The notes: generated by a model not told the origin, from the letters alone. A stretch of 64,000 bases of DNA from DASXKD01 sp963734725 (GCA_963734725.1 CAVTIX010000014.1:1-64000); one strand, 5' to 3'; counted from the first letter of the stretch, positions 38,995 through 48,505 are shown. Translations and numbers: made by a program.

Positions 38995-39978
38995 GTGCCG
39001 GACGAAAGAGTGTCAGAGGCAGGCGCGCCCGCAGCGACCTGCCGCCTGATCGTCCGGTACGCTAAAAGAGGCAGGATGCGTTTCGCCAGTCACCGGGATA
39101 TCGCGCGCGCCGTTGAACGGGGAGTTCGCCGGGCAGGGCTGCCCATCGCCTACTCCGCCGGATTCACGCCGCACCCGAAGATTTCCTACGCTGGCGCGGC
39201 CCCGACCGGCGCAGCGAGCGAGGCTGAGTACTTGGAGCTCTCTCTCACGAGAACCTGCGCCGCATCCGAGGTACGGGAACGGCTCGACGCAGCCCTGCCA
39301 GACGGGATTGACGTGATCGAGGTGATGCAGGCACCGCCCTCGCTGGGAGCGCTTCCGCTGGAGGCGTCCCTGTGGGAGGTGGTCCTTCCCGGCGTGGCGC
39401 CGGACGCCGCCGCCCGGGCCGTCGGCGAGTTTCTCGCCTGCGACGCCATAGAGGTCGAGCGCCTCACCAACAAGGGCACCCGGCGCATGGACGCCCGCGC
39501 CGCAGTGATCACGATGGAGACCGACCGGTGCGCCGCCACGGGCGGCGATGCCGGGAATGCGATACTTCGAATGGTTGTTCGGCATGTCATACCTGCCGTC
39601 CGGCCTGACGACATCTTGGCCGCGCTCCGCCGCCTGGCCGCTCTCGCGCCGTCGTCACCACCGCTGGTGACCCGGCTGGCGCAGGGCGCGCTCAGTGCGG
39701 AGGCTATCGGTGCCGCTGCCGCGGCTGTCGGGCTCACCTTGCCCGAGCCGCGGGAGCCTGGCCCGCAGCCGCACGGACGGGGCACGCCAGGAGGACCACA
39801 ACTGGAGATAACGCGCACCGGCGGCGCTGCCACGACGGCAGCGGCCCGCCGGGATGTCGCGTGCGACCAGCTCCCGCGCGGAGCGGGGGGCCCGCTGCGG
39901 CCTGCCGCGCCCGGGAGCTTGACGGGAGATAGCCCGGATGCTCGACAACGAGCGACACGACACAGAGTCCAGCAGTGA
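38995..39978 (+). CDS. TIGR03936 / DUF2344 radical-SAM-associated protein
   Basis: 327 residues from GTG at 38995 (a GTG at 39010 is an alternative). Recognisable motifs: RLIVRYAKRGRMRFASHRDI, LPIAYSAGFTPHPKISYA, SEAEYLELSL. It begins two bases after the radical SAM stop and its 3' end overlaps the rne start by 41 bases, so the three genes form a tight operon. The C-terminal ~70 residues are a poorly conserved Pro/Gly/Ala/Arg-rich extension. Confidence 0.88.
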   Translation: MPDERVSEAGAPAATCRLIVRYAKRGRMRFASHRDIARAVERGVRRAGLPIAYSAGFTPHPKISYAGAAPTGAASEAEYLELSLTRTCAASEVRERLDAALPDGIDVIEVMQAPPSLGALPLEASLWEVVLPGVAPDAAARAVGEFLACDAIEVERLTNKGTRRMDARAAVITMETDRCAATGGDAGNAILRMVVRHVIPAVRPDDILAALRRLAALAPSSPPLVTRLAQGALSAEAIGAAAAAVGLTLPEPREPGPQPHGRGTPGGPQLEITRTGGAATTAAARRDVACDQLPRGAGGPLRPAAPGSLTGDSPDARQRATRHRVQQ

Positions 39979-42900
39979 CGGGCGGGGCAGCGACGGCACG
40001 TCCGGCGTAAGCGACAAGCCCGCCGCTACGGCGGCGCCGCGCGCCCGCGCCACCCGGCGGCGGGCAGCCAAACCGGCTGCCGGGACTGCGCAGGCGGCCG
40101 ACCCGCAGCCAGCGACGCCGCCCGCGGCTGCTGGCGATGCGCCGACGTCCGCCCCGGCGGCGGCCGAGCCTGCCGACGCATCCCCAGCGCCCGGCAATGA
40201 CCAGGCGGAAGACGGCGCCGCCGCGCGCCGCCCGGCTCGGCGAACCCGCCGCAGCGCGAGCAAGGCCGCGGGTAAGGCGGCCGCGGAGAATGGCGAGGGC
40301 GGCGCGGCCGCACCCGCGCCGGGAACGGCGGACCCGGCCGATCAGTCCGCGCCGAAAACCAGGGCCCCGCGCGGCCAGTCCGCGCCGAAAACCAGGGCCT
40401 CGCGCGGCCAGTCCGGGCCGGAAGCCAAGGCCTCAGCCGACCGGCCCGCGTCCGCGGCAGCCGTGCCCGCGACCGCCCCGATGACTCCGTTCGCCGCGCC
40501 GTTCACCATCCCGGCCGATCCGTTCACAGGCGCGCCGGCCGCCGAGCAGGCGGCCGCGCCAGCTGAGCAGGCCGGCATACCGGCCGCCACGTTCCAGCCG
40601 CCCCAGGTGATCTTCCAGGCCCCGGCTGCGGCGTCGGCCGCGCCCGCCAAGGACGCGCCGGCCAAGGACGGGCCAGCCAAGGACGCGCCGGCCAAGGACG
40701 GGCCAGCCAAGGGCGCGCCGGCCAAGGACGGGCCAGCCAAGGACGCGCCGGCCAAGGACGCGCCGGCCAAGGATGGGCCAGCCAAGGACGCGCCGGCCAA
40801 GGCCGAAGACGCCGCCGGTGAGCAGGCAGAACCCGGCGAGGGCGAGACCGACGGCGCGGGCCGCCGCCGCCGTCGCCGCGGATCCCGGTCACGTGGCCGC
40901 GCCGCCGACGGCGAAGCCGCCCAGGAAGCCGCCCCGGCCGGGGATGGGGCCCAGGCCAGCGAGGACACCAAGGCCAGCGCCGACGAGCCCGGCCCGGCTC
41001 GCGCCGAGGACGTGCCCGCCGAGCCGGGCGACGAGGAAGGTTCCGGCAGCAGCCGGCGGCGCCGCCGCAAGCGCCGCCGCGGCGCTGCGGCCGACACGGA
41101 TCAGACCGGCCCGGACGACCCGCCGAACACCGTGGTGCACGTGCGCCACGGTCGTTCCGCCGACGATGCCGCCAACGAGGTGCAGGTCGTCCGCGGCTCC
41201 ACCCGGCTGGAGGCGAAACGCCAGCGGCGCAGGGAAGGGCGCGACTCTGGCCGGCGCCGCCCGCCGGTCATCACCGAGTCCGAGTTCCTGGCCCGGCGTG
41301 AGGCGGTGGACCGGGTCATGGTGGTCCGGCAGCGCGGGGACCGGACCCAGATCGCGGTGCTCGAGGACAAGGTGCTCGTGGAGCACTACGTGGACCGGGG
41401 CACCCACCAGTCCCTGGCCGGCAACGTGTACCTGGGCAAGGTGCAGAACGTCCTGCCCTCGATGGAGGCTGCCTTCGTCGACATCGGCAAGGGCCGCAAC
41501 GCCGTTCTGTACGCCGGCGAGGTGAACTTCGACGCCAGCGGCTTGGAGGGCGAGGCCAAGCGGATCGAGCTGGCGCTCAAGTCCGGGCAGTCGGTGCTGG
41601 TCCAAGTGACCAAGGACCCGGTCGGGCACAAGGGGGCCAGGCTCACCAGCCAGGCCAGCCTGCCCGGGCGGTACCTGGTGTACGTGCCGGGCGGGTCGAT
41701 GATGGGCATCAGCCGCAAGCTTCCGGACACCGAGCGCACCCGGCTCAAGCAGATCCTCAAGCAGGTGATGCCGGAGAACGCGGGCGTCATCGTGCGGACC
41801 GCGGCCGAGGGGGCGTCGGAGGAGGAGCTCGCGCACGACGTCGCCCGGCTGTCCGCGCAGTGGGAGAGCATCGAGCGGAAGGCGAAGTCGGCCAGCCCGC
41901 CCGAGCTTCTCTACAGCGAGCCGGACCTGACCATCCGGGTGATCCGGGACATCTTCAACGAGGACTTCAGCAAGCTGGTCGTGTCCGGCGACCAGGGCTG
42001 GGACCTGGTCAACGAGTACGTCCGCTACGTCGCGCCGCACCTGGCCGACCGGCTCGAGCACTGGCAGGGCGACACCGAAGCGTTCGCGCACTACCGGGTG
42101 GACGAGCACCTGGCCAAGGCGCTGGAGCGCAAGGTGTGGCTGCCCAGCGGCGGTTCCCTGGTGCTCGACAACACCGAGGCCATGACCGTCATCGATGTGA
42201 ACACCGGGAAGTTCACCGGGCAGGGCGGCAACCTGGAGGAGACCGTCACCCGGAACAATCTGGAAGCCGCCGAGGAGATCGTGCGGCAACTACGGTTGCG
42301 CGACGTCGGCGGCATCATCGTGATCGACTTCATCGACATGGTGCTGGAGAGCAACCGGGAACTGGTGCTGCGGCGGCTGCTGGAGTGCCTGGCCAGGGAC
42401 CGGACCAAGCATCAGGTGGCCGAGGTGACCTCGCTCGGGTTGGTGCAGATGACCCGCAAGCGAGTCGGTTCGGGGCTGCTCGAAGCGTTCTCCGAGACGT
42501 GCGAGTGCTGCAACGGCCGCGGGTTGCTGATCTTCATGGACGGGGTGGACCACAGCGGGAGCGGTCACCGTGCACGGTCCGACGGCGCGGCCGGCCGGGA
42601 CAGTAAGACCCAGCGCGACGGCAGGGCGGGCAGGGACGGCAGGCGGCAGCGGCAGCCCAAGCCCGACAAGGACGCCCCGGCCGAAGACAAGCCCGCCGCC
42701 GCGGCCAGTTCCAGCCCGGCGGTCACCGGGGACGACACCACGGCCGAGGGCGCCGCGGCGCTCGACAGCGCCGCGTCGAGCCAGCCCGCAACGTCGAGCC
42801 AGCCTGCAGCGGGGAGCCAGCCCGAGGCGTCGAGCCAGCCCGAGGCGGCCGAGGCGTCGGGCAACGGCGCCGGGGGAGGCGAGCAGGCGGAGACCGGCGC

Positions 42901-43024
42901 GGCCCAGCCGTTCGGCGGGCGGCGCCGGCGGCGGGCCGCCACCCGGGAGCCGGGCCCGCCAGACGTGGCCACCGAGCCAGCAGGGCAGACGGCGACGGAG
43001 GCATCCGCGGCCTCCGGGGTCTGA
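39938..43024 (+). CDS. rne: Ribonuclease E/G family endoribonuclease
   Basis: 1028 residues, processing rRNA and turning over mRNA. The first ~400 residues are disordered, rich in Ala/Pro/Lys and Arg clusters (RRRRRRGSRSRGR; SRRRRRKRRR), and contain a tandem AKDAP/AKDGP array. The catalytic part runs from about residue 450: S1 domain (AGNVYLGKVQNVLPSMEAAF), metal-binding site in MTVIDVNTGKFTG (~residue 753), and the Zn-link in CECCNGRG (~residue 857). The Ser/Gln/Pro/Ala tail (SSQPATSSQPAAGSQPE) is also disordered. Terminal scaffold regions like these bind partner proteins in Streptomyces RNase ES and mycobacterial RNase E. It overlaps the upstream gene. Confidence 0.95.
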   Translation: MLDNERHDTESSSDGRGSDGTSGVSDKPAATAAPRARATRRRAAKPAAGTAQAADPQPATPPAAAGDAPTSAPAAAEPADASPAPGNDQAEDGAAARRPARRTRRSASKAAGKAAAENGEGGAAAPAPGTADPADQSAPKTRAPRGQSAPKTRASRGQSGPEAKASADRPASAAAVPATAPMTPFAAPFTIPADPFTGAPAAEQAAAPAEQAGIPAATFQPPQVIFQAPAAASAAPAKDAPAKDGPAKDAPAKDGPAKGAPAKDGPAKDAPAKDAPAKDGPAKDAPAKAEDAAGEQAEPGEGETDGAGRRRRRRGSRSRGRAADGEAAQEAAPAGDGAQASEDTKASADEPGPARAEDVPAEPGDEEGSGSSRRRRRKRRRGAAADTDQTGPDDPPNTVVHVRHGRSADDAANEVQVVRGSTRLEAKRQRRREGRDSGRRRPPVITESEFLARREAVDRVMVVRQRGDRTQIAVLEDKVLVEHYVDRGTHQSLAGNVYLGKVQNVLPSMEAAFVDIGKGRNAVLYAGEVNFDASGLEGEAKRIELALKSGQSVLVQVTKDPVGHKGARLTSQASLPGRYLVYVPGGSMMGISRKLPDTERTRLKQILKQVMPENAGVIVRTAAEGASEEELAHDVARLSAQWESIERKAKSASPPELLYSEPDLTIRVIRDIFNEDFSKLVVSGDQGWDLVNEYVRYVAPHLADRLEHWQGDTEAFAHYRVDEHLAKALERKVWLPSGGSLVLDNTEAMTVIDVNTGKFTGQGGNLEETVTRNNLEAAEEIVRQLRLRDVGGIIVIDFIDMVLESNRELVLRRLLECLARDRTKHQVAEVTSLGLVQMTRKRVGSGLLEAFSETCECCNGRGLLIFMDGVDHSGSGHRARSDGAAGRDSKTQRDGRAGRDGRRQRQPKPDKDAPAEDKPAAAASSSPAVTGDDTTAEGAAALDSAASSQPATSSQPAAGSQPEASSQPEAAEASGNGAGGGEQAETGAAQPFGGRRRRRAATREPGPPDVATEPAGQTATEASAASGV
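40646..40801 (+). repeat. 15-bp tandem repeat inside rne
   Basis: Ten units of GCCAAGGACGCGCCG or GCCAAGGACGGGCCA, encoding alternating AKDAP and AKDGP, followed by a partial unit. Units differ only at a few positions, so the array is recent or kept homogeneous by slippage. Confidence 0.9.
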
Positions 43025-43171
43025 TAACCTGAAGACCCAGCGCACAGGACGAATCCAGGGCTGGGTTGCGAGGGTGCCCGGTGCAAGGCTGGCGAGCCCC
43101 CTTTTCGTGTCCTTGATCCGCAGCCGCGAATCAGCGCGACGGGCCCGCACAAGCAGAGAGAGAGTTCTTCG

Positions 43172-43510
43172 GTGTACGCGATCGTGCGCTGCGGTGGCAG
43201 GCAGGAGAAGGCGGCGGTGAACGACGTCCTGACCGTCAACACCCTCGCTGGCGAGGTCGGGTCCAGCGTGACGCTTCCGGCCGTGCTCGTGGTCGATGAT
43301 GGCAAGGTCATCAGCGACCCGGACGAGCTTGGCCACTACCAGGTCACCGCGGAGATTATGGGGGCGGTAGCCGGCCCCAAAATCAACATCATTCAGTACA
43401 AGAACAAGACCGGCTACCGGCGACGGATGGGCCACCGCCAGCGCTACACCCAGGTGAAGATCACCGGGATCGCCGCTGAGCGGAAGGCCGCGGCGAGGAA
43501 GAAGAGCTGA
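43172..43510 (+). CDS. rplU: 50S ribosomal protein L21
   Basis: 112 residues from GTG, following AGAGAGAG. Typical start YAIVRCGGRQEKAAVND and C-terminal YKNKTGYRRRMGHRQRYTQV. The 147-base leader (43025-43171) may contain regulatory structure, but I see no stem that clearly qualifies. Two bases separate it from rpmA. Confidence 0.97.
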   Translation: MYAIVRCGGRQEKAAVNDVLTVNTLAGEVGSSVTLPAVLVVDDGKVISDPDELGHYQVTAEIMGAVAGPKINIIQYKNKTGYRRRMGHRQRYTQVKITGIAAERKAAARKKS

Positions 43511-43512
43511 CG

Positions 43513-43788
43513 ATGGCACACAAGAAGGGCGCGTCATCTAGCCGCAACGGCCGTGACTCGCACGCCCAGCGGCTGGGCGTCAAGCGCTTCGGCGGCCAGC
43601 TGGTCAACGCGGGCGAGATCATCGTGCGCCAGCGCGGCACCCACTTCCACCCCGGCCCTGGCGTCGGCCGCGGCAAGGACGACACCTTGTTCGCGCTCGT
43701 CACTGGGGTGGTCACGTTCGGCCGGGTGCGTAACCGCAGGGCCGTGAGCGTGCTCGAGGCGGCCGCGAGCGGCGCGCCGGCGGACTAG
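43513..43788 (+). CDS. rpmA: 50S ribosomal protein L27
   Basis: 91 residues. Starts MAHKKGASSSRNGRDSHAQR with KRFGGQLVNAGEIIVRQRGT. No N-terminal cleavage extension of the firmicute type. The last ~10 residues (LEAAASGAPAD) are variable. Followed by a strong hairpin. Confidence 0.97.
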   Translation: MAHKKGASSSRNGRDSHAQRLGVKRFGGQLVNAGEIIVRQRGTHFHPGPGVGRGKDDTLFALVTGVVTFGRVRNRRAVSVLEAAASGAPAD

Positions 43789-43814
43789 GTTCCGCCGCAA
43801 AGCTAGGCATACGT

Positions 43815-43845
43815 CGAGGGCGGACCGCAGGCCGGTCCGCCCTCG
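43815..43845 (+). terminator. Terminator hairpin after rpmA
   Basis: CGAGGGCGGACC and GGTCCGCCCTCG pair perfectly over 12 bases with a seven-base loop. TAGCAT directly after it (43846-43851) could be the -10 of an obgE promoter. Confidence 0.75.
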
Positions 43846-43885
43846 TAGCATGTGGCCACCGGGCCACCCAGGAGGCGATCAAGAA

Positions 43886-45265
43886 GTGGCCGAGTTCGCC
43901 GACCACGTCACCGTCACGGTGAAGGCGGGCGACGGCGGTCACGGCTGCGCGTCCGTGCACCGGGAGAAGTTCAAGCCGCTCGGCGGCCCGGACGGCGGCA
44001 ACGGTGGCCGGGGCGGGGATGTCATCTTCGAGGTGGACCCGGGCATGGCGACGCTGCTCGACCTGCACCGGAGGCCACTGCGCCGGGCCGGCAACGGCAA
44101 GCAGGGCGCCGGCTCGCATCGCAGCGGCGCGAACGGGGGGGACCTGATCGTGGCCGTCCCGGACGGCACCGTGGTCAAGACCGAGGACGGCGAGGTGCTC
44201 GCCGACCTGATCGGCGCGCGCACCAGGTACGTAGCGGCGCAGGGCGGCCGGGGCGGCCTGGGCAACGCGGCGCTCGCCTCACCCCGGCGCCGGGCGCCGG
44301 GGTTCGCGCTGCGCGGCGAGCCGGGCGCCGGGCACACGCTGGTGCTGGAGCTGAAGACCGTGGCCGACGCGGGCCTGGTGGGCTTCCCCAACGCCGGCAA
44401 GTCCTCGCTGATCGCGGCGATATCCGCGGCCCGGCCCAAGATCGCGAATTACCCGTTCACCACGCTCACCCCGCACCTGGGCGTGGTGGAAGCGGGCGAA
44501 ACCCAGTACGTGGTAGCTGACGTCCCCGGGCTGATCCCCGGCGCGAGCAGCGGCAAGGGGCTCGGCCTGGAGTTCTTGCGCCACGTGGAGCGGTGCGTGG
44601 TGCTGGTGCACGTGCTGGACTGCGCCGCTGGCCCGGCCGGGGAACCAGGCCGGGACCCGGTCGCCGACCTCGACACGATCGAGGCGGAACTGGCGGCCTA
44701 CGCCGACGCCACCGGCACCGACCTTGGCGACCGTCCCCGGATCGTCGCGCTCAACAAGATCGACGTTCCGGCCGCCCGGGAGGCTGCCGGGCAAGCCCGG
44801 GCCGTCCTGGCCGGGCGCGGCCTGGAGGTTCATGAGATCTCCGCGGCCACGCACGAAGGGCTGCGGGAGTTCACCTTCGCCGTGGGCCGCGTGGTGGCAG
44901 CGGCCCGGGCGGCCGCGCCGCCGCCAGAGCCCACCCGGCAGGTGATCAGGCCGCCCGCGGCGGGCGGCCCCGAGTTCGAGATCGTCCGGGTCGGCGAAAA
45001 CAGCTTCGTGGTGCGCGGGCACAAGCCTGCCCGCTGGGTACGGCAGACCGACTTCAGCAACGCCGAGGCGGTCGGCTACCTCGGTGACCGGCTAGCCCGG
45101 ATCGGCGTGGAGAAGGCGCTCGCCGAGGCGGGCGCGCAGGCGGGCGCCGAGGTGGCCATCGGCGACGAGGACGACGCGGTCGTGTTCGACTGGGACCCGG
45201 ATGTCCCGGCTGGCACGCCGCATGGTTTCGGGCCGCGCGGCAGCGACGAGAGGCTGACCTGGTGA
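43886..45265 (+). CDS. obgE: GTPase ObgE/CgtA
   Basis: Large-subunit assembly GTPase, 459 residues. Obg glycine-rich domain (FADHVTVTVKAGDGGHGC; GGPDGGNGGRGGDVIF), G domain with G1 GFPNAGKSS (~residue 168), G2 NYPFTTLTPHLG, G3 DVPGLI, G4 NKID, then the OCT domain (FEIVRVGENSFVVRG; VGYLGDRLARIGVEKAL) as in actinobacterial members. The GTG at 43886 follows GGAGG and matches the family start AEFADHV. It overlaps proB by four bases. Confidence 0.96.
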   Translation: MAEFADHVTVTVKAGDGGHGCASVHREKFKPLGGPDGGNGGRGGDVIFEVDPGMATLLDLHRRPLRRAGNGKQGAGSHRSGANGGDLIVAVPDGTVVKTEDGEVLADLIGARTRYVAAQGGRGGLGNAALASPRRRAPGFALRGEPGAGHTLVLELKTVADAGLVGFPNAGKSSLIAAISAARPKIANYPFTTLTPHLGVVEAGETQYVVADVPGLIPGASSGKGLGLEFLRHVERCVVLVHVLDCAAGPAGEPGRDPVADLDTIEAELAAYADATGTDLGDRPRIVALNKIDVPAAREAAGQARAVLAGRGLEVHEISAATHEGLREFTFAVGRVVAAARAAAPPPEPTRQVIRPPAAGGPEFEIVRVGENSFVVRGHKPARWVRQTDFSNAEAVGYLGDRLARIGVEKALAEAGAQAGAEVAIGDEDDAVVFDWDPDVPAGTPHGFGPRGSDERLTW

Positions 45266-46518
45266 CCGCGGACCAGGACGGCGCCGACGACCTGGACGGC
45301 GAGGCCGACGACCGGGACGGCGAAGCCGGCGACCGGGACGACGTCGGCGCCGCGCGCCGGGTCGTGGTCAAGGTGGGCTCGTCCTCGATCACCGACGACG
45401 GGCGGATCGACGAGGGCCGGATCGCGGCGCTGGGCGGGGTGCTGGCCGGCCGGGTGCGCGCCGGCAGCCAGGTGGTGCTGGTGTCCTCGGGGGCGATCGC
45501 GGCGGGACTCGCGCCGCTGCGGCTGGCCCGCCGGCCCCGTGACCTGGCCACCCAGCAGGCGGCCGCGAGCGTCGGCCAGGGCCTGCTGGTCGCCGTGTAC
45601 GCGGCCGCGTTCGCCCGGCACGGGATACAGGCCGGGCAGATCCTGCTGACCGCAGACGACCTCATGCGCCGCGCCCACTACCGCAACGCCCAGCGGACCC
45701 TCGACCGGCTGCTGGAACTGGGCGTGCTGCCCGTGGTGAACGAGAACGACACAGTTGCCACCGACGAGATCAGGTTCGGCGACAACGACCGGCTGGCCGC
45801 CCTGGTCGCGCACGTGGTCCGGGCGGGTGCGCTGATTCTGCTGTCGGACGTGGACGGGCTCTACGACCTCGACCCGCGCCACCCCGGCGCGAGGCGGATC
45901 AGCCGGGTGGGCAGCCGCGCGGAACTGGACAGGGTGACCCTGGGGCGGCCCAGCGGCCCCCGGCAGGAAGCCACAGGGCCGGGCCCCGTCACGCGACGGC
46001 CGGCCGGCTCGGTCCGGGTGGGCACCGGGGGGATGGCCACCAAGGTGGACGCGGCGCTCATCGCGACCGAGGCGGGCATTCCCACCGTGGTGGCCCGGGC
46101 TGACCAGGCAGCGGCGGCTCTGGCGGGCGAGCCGGTCGGCACCTACTTCGCCCCGCACGACCGGCGGCCCGCGACCCGGCAGCTCTGGCTGGCCCACGCC
46201 GCCTCGGCCCGCGGCACGCTGACGCTGGACGCGGGCGCGGTCCGGGCGGTCGTGGTCAGCCGGGCGTCCCTGCTGCCCGCGGGGATCACCGGGGTGGAGG
46301 GGAGTTTCGACGCCGGGGACCCGGTGGACCTGTCCGACCCCGGCGGCCACGTGGTCGCGCGCGGGCTGGTCAACTACGACGCGGCCGAGATTCCGGCGCT
46401 CATGGGCCGGTCCACCCGGTGGCTCGCGGCCAGAAAGGGACCCGGGTACGAGCGGGAGGTCGTGCACCGCGACGACCTCGTGATCCTCGGTCCCGCCCGC
46501 CGCCGCGCCCGTGCCTAG
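45262..46518 (+). CDS. proB: Glutamate 5-kinase
   Basis: First step of proline synthesis, 418 residues. Amino-acid kinase core: RVVVKVGSSSIT, VLVSSGAIAAGL, PVVNENDTVATDEIRFGDND, SDVDGLYD, and the GTGGMATKVDAA motif. A C-terminal PUA domain follows (RGTLTLDAGAVRAVV; VARGLVNYDAAEI). The first ~30 residues are an acidic low-complexity extension (DDLDGEADDRDGEAGDRDD), and a Pro/Arg/Gly-rich insertion precedes the GTGGM motif. The GTG overlaps the obgE stop (GTGA). The usual next gene, proA, is absent from this window. Confidence 0.95.
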   Translation: MTADQDGADDLDGEADDRDGEAGDRDDVGAARRVVVKVGSSSITDDGRIDEGRIAALGGVLAGRVRAGSQVVLVSSGAIAAGLAPLRLARRPRDLATQQAAASVGQGLLVAVYAAAFARHGIQAGQILLTADDLMRRAHYRNAQRTLDRLLELGVLPVVNENDTVATDEIRFGDNDRLAALVAHVVRAGALILLSDVDGLYDLDPRHPGARRISRVGSRAELDRVTLGRPSGPRQEATGPGPVTRRPAGSVRVGTGGMATKVDAALIATEAGIPTVVARADQAAAALAGEPVGTYFAPHDRRPATRQLWLAHAASARGTLTLDAGAVRAVVVSRASLLPAGITGVEGSFDAGDPVDLSDPGGHVVARGLVNYDAAEIPALMGRSTRWLAARKGPGYEREVVHRDDLVILGPARRRARA

Positions 46519-46587
46519 GCCCTGCGGGTGTGCGGCATGCGCGGCGTTCCGCGATGAGAATGCGCCCCGCGTGACGTCATACCCGGC

Positions 46588-47322
46588 ATGGCGTACGCAG
46601 CGGTGAACGGCCTGGAGCTCTACTACGAGATCCACGGCAGAGGCAGGCCGCTCGTGCTGCTCCACGGCGGCCTGCTGACCATCGGCCTCAATTTCGGGCC
46701 GATGCTCGAACCCCTTGCGGCGAGCAGGCAGGTGATCGCCGTGGAACTCCAGGGCCACGGGCATACCGCCGACACCGGCCGCGCGCTGACGATCGAGGCG
46801 CTGGCCGGTGACATCGTCGCGCTGCTCGACAAGCTGGGGATCGCCGAGGCCGACCTGTTCGGGTTCAGCCTTGGCGGTCTCGTCGCGTGCGCGATCGCGC
46901 TCGGCGCGCCTGCCCGGGTCGGCAAGCTGATCGTCGCCTCGGCGGACCCGCACCGCCCGCCGGGCCGGGAGAGCGCGCCACTCGGTGCTGACCGCATGCC
47001 GACGCCGGCCGACTTCCAGGCGATGCGCGATGCCTACGAGGCGGTTGCTCCCGACCCCGCGCACTTCGACGAGTTCGCGGCCAAGAACTCGGCCTTGGTG
47101 CACGAGTTCCCGGGGTGGACCGACGAGCTGCGATCACTGCAGGCGCCAACCCTGCTGATCTTCGGCGACCGCGATTTCTCGCCGCTGCCCGACGTGGTAG
47201 AGCTGTTCGAACTCCTGCCGAATGCGCAGCTCGCGGTGCTCCCCGGTGCCACGCACGTCGGTCTGACCCGGCGCCCCGGCGAGATGCTCGCGGTGATCAC
47301 GCCGTTCCTCGACGCGCACTGA
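46588..47322 (+). CDS. Alpha/beta hydrolase
   Basis: 244 residues. The oxyanion region is LVLLHGGLL, the nucleophile elbow is LFGFSLGGLVA (Ser), the acid is IFGDRDFSPLPD and the catalytic His is PGATHVGLT. All three triad positions are present. Substrate unknown. It stands where proA is expected in related genomes, and its end faces the convergent protease gene. Confidence 0.87.
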   Translation: MAYAAVNGLELYYEIHGRGRPLVLLHGGLLTIGLNFGPMLEPLAASRQVIAVELQGHGHTADTGRALTIEALAGDIVALLDKLGIAEADLFGFSLGGLVACAIALGAPARVGKLIVASADPHRPPGRESAPLGADRMPTPADFQAMRDAYEAVAPDPAHFDEFAAKNSALVHEFPGWTDELRSLQAPTLLIFGDRDFSPLPDVVELFELLPNAQLAVLPGATHVGLTRRPGEMLAVITPFLDAH

Positions 47323-47339
47323 GCGCGGTTCCCGGCGCG

Positions 47340-47366
47340 CGCGGCGGTCACGCACGCGCCGCCGCG
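47340..47366. terminator. Hairpin between convergent genes
   Basis: CGCGGCGG and CCGCCGCG (8-bp stem, 11-base loop) lie between the hydrolase and the convergent M48 gene. Confidence 0.4.
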
Positions 47367-47371
47367 GGCGG

Positions 47372-48505
47372 TCAGCCGGAGCCCGAGCCCCCTGAGCCCC
47401 CGGAGCCCGATCCTGAGCCCCCGGAGCCCGATCCTGAGCCTCCGGAGCCCGATCCTGAGCCCCCGGATCCTCCCGAGCCCCCGGATCCGCCGTTGCCCGG
47501 ACGGCCGAACAGCCCGCTGAACAGCTGCTGGCCCGCCCCGGCCGCGGTCTCCGCGAAGCCCTTGACCAGCCCCACGAACGGGTCCGACGTCCGGTTCCAC
47601 GAGTCCTGGTAGGACTTCGCCGCCGCCTTCATCTCCTCGCTCACCGAGACCTGCGGGTCGTCCTCGCGGCGCGGGTACTCGCCGGACAGGATGGCCTCGT
47701 AGCCCTCCTCCCGCACCCACCGGTCCAGCTCGGCGAACCGCACCACGGCGAACGGGTGCGTGGTGCCCTGCATTTGCAGCAGCTTGATGAGCCCCTCGCG
47801 GACGTCGGGCACGGCGTCGTACTCGCGGGCCTGCTGCTGGAACGCGTCGTGGCTCAGCTCGGACATCTTGGCGCCACCGGCCAGCTTCATCAGCGCCCGG
47901 CGGCCCGCCGCCGGGTCCTGCCCGGCCAGCACGCCGGCCCGGTCACACGACAGCTCGGACTTGCGGTACCACTCCTCCAGGCCGGCGATGATCACGCGCA
48001 GCCCGATGTAGCCGATCGCGAACCAGGCCAGCCGGGTGGCGAGCCGGGTCAGGTGGTACAGCATGGTCCGGTACACGGCGTGCCCGGACAGCGCGTGCCC
48101 GAGCTCGTGGCCGATAGTGAACCGCATCTCCTCTTCGTCGAACAGGTTCACCAGGCCCGTGGTGAGCACGATGAACGGCTTGTCCGACCCGAGCGTCATC
48201 GCGTTGGGGATCGGGTCCTGGGAGATGAACAGCTCCGGGACCTCGGGCAGGTCAAGGATCGAGGAACCATCCAGCAGCAGCTCGTATAGGTGCGGGAACT
48301 GCTCCTGGGAGGCCCGCACCGAGCTGGCGAGGAACAGCAGCCGCAGGCTCCGGTCGGAGAACAGGCTGGCGAGCCGCCTGAGCAGCACGTCGAAGCCGGT
48401 CAGCTTGCGCATCGCCACCAGCGCCGAGCGGTCGGCGGGATGCTCGTAAGCGCGTGAAGAAATCCCGGGCAGGCGTACCCGGGCACGATCCGGCACCGTG
48501 GTCAT
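47372..48505 (-). CDS. M48 family zinc metalloprotease with Gly/Ser tail
   Basis: 377 residues. The zinc site is RFTIGHELGHALSGH (HExxH), with the third ligand region in WYRKSELSCDRAG (ELxCDR). Preceding motifs: IPNAMTLGSDKPFIVLTTGL. Two hydrophobic stretches flank the active site (LATRLAWFAIGYIGLRVII), suggesting a membrane protein of the HtpX/YcaL kind. The C-terminus is a GSGSGGS repeat tail. ATG at 48505 (or 48514). On the minus strand TAGCAT ends seven bases before the start. Confidence 0.87.
   Translation of the reverse strand: MTTVPDRARVRLPGISSRAYEHPADRSALVAMRKLTGFDVLLRRLASLFSDRSLRLLFLASSVRASQEQFPHLYELLLDGSSILDLPEVPELFISQDPIPNAMTLGSDKPFIVLTTGLVNLFDEEEMRFTIGHELGHALSGHAVYRTMLYHLTRLATRLAWFAIGYIGLRVIIAGLEEWYRKSELSCDRAGVLAGQDPAAGRRALMKLAGGAKMSELSHDAFQQQAREYDAVPDVREGLIKLLQMQGTTHPFAVVRFAELDRWVREEGYEAILSGEYPRREDDPQVSVSEEMKAAAKSYQDSWNRTSDPFVGLVKGFAETAAGAGQQLFSGLFGRPGNGGSGGSGGSGGSGSGSGGSGSGSGGSGSGSGGSGGSGSG
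47394..47456 (-). repeat. 21-bp tandem repeat coding the protease tail
   Basis: Three near-identical units of GAGCCCCCGGAGCCCGATCCT (as read on the plus strand), with degenerate copies on both sides. On the coding strand they give GSGSGGS heptads. In the plus strand the same array reads as PEPPEPD repeats, which is only a shadow. Confidence 0.85.

Noticed and set aside
43025..43171. An L21 leader riboregulator in the rplU 5' region.
   Set aside because: I could find only short, imperfect stems; nothing matches a known leader closely enough to call.
47360..47500. Plus-strand PEPPEPDPEPP repeat protein.
   Set aside because: It is the antisense reading of the GSGSGGS tail of the M48 protease, whose HExxH site and frame are clear.
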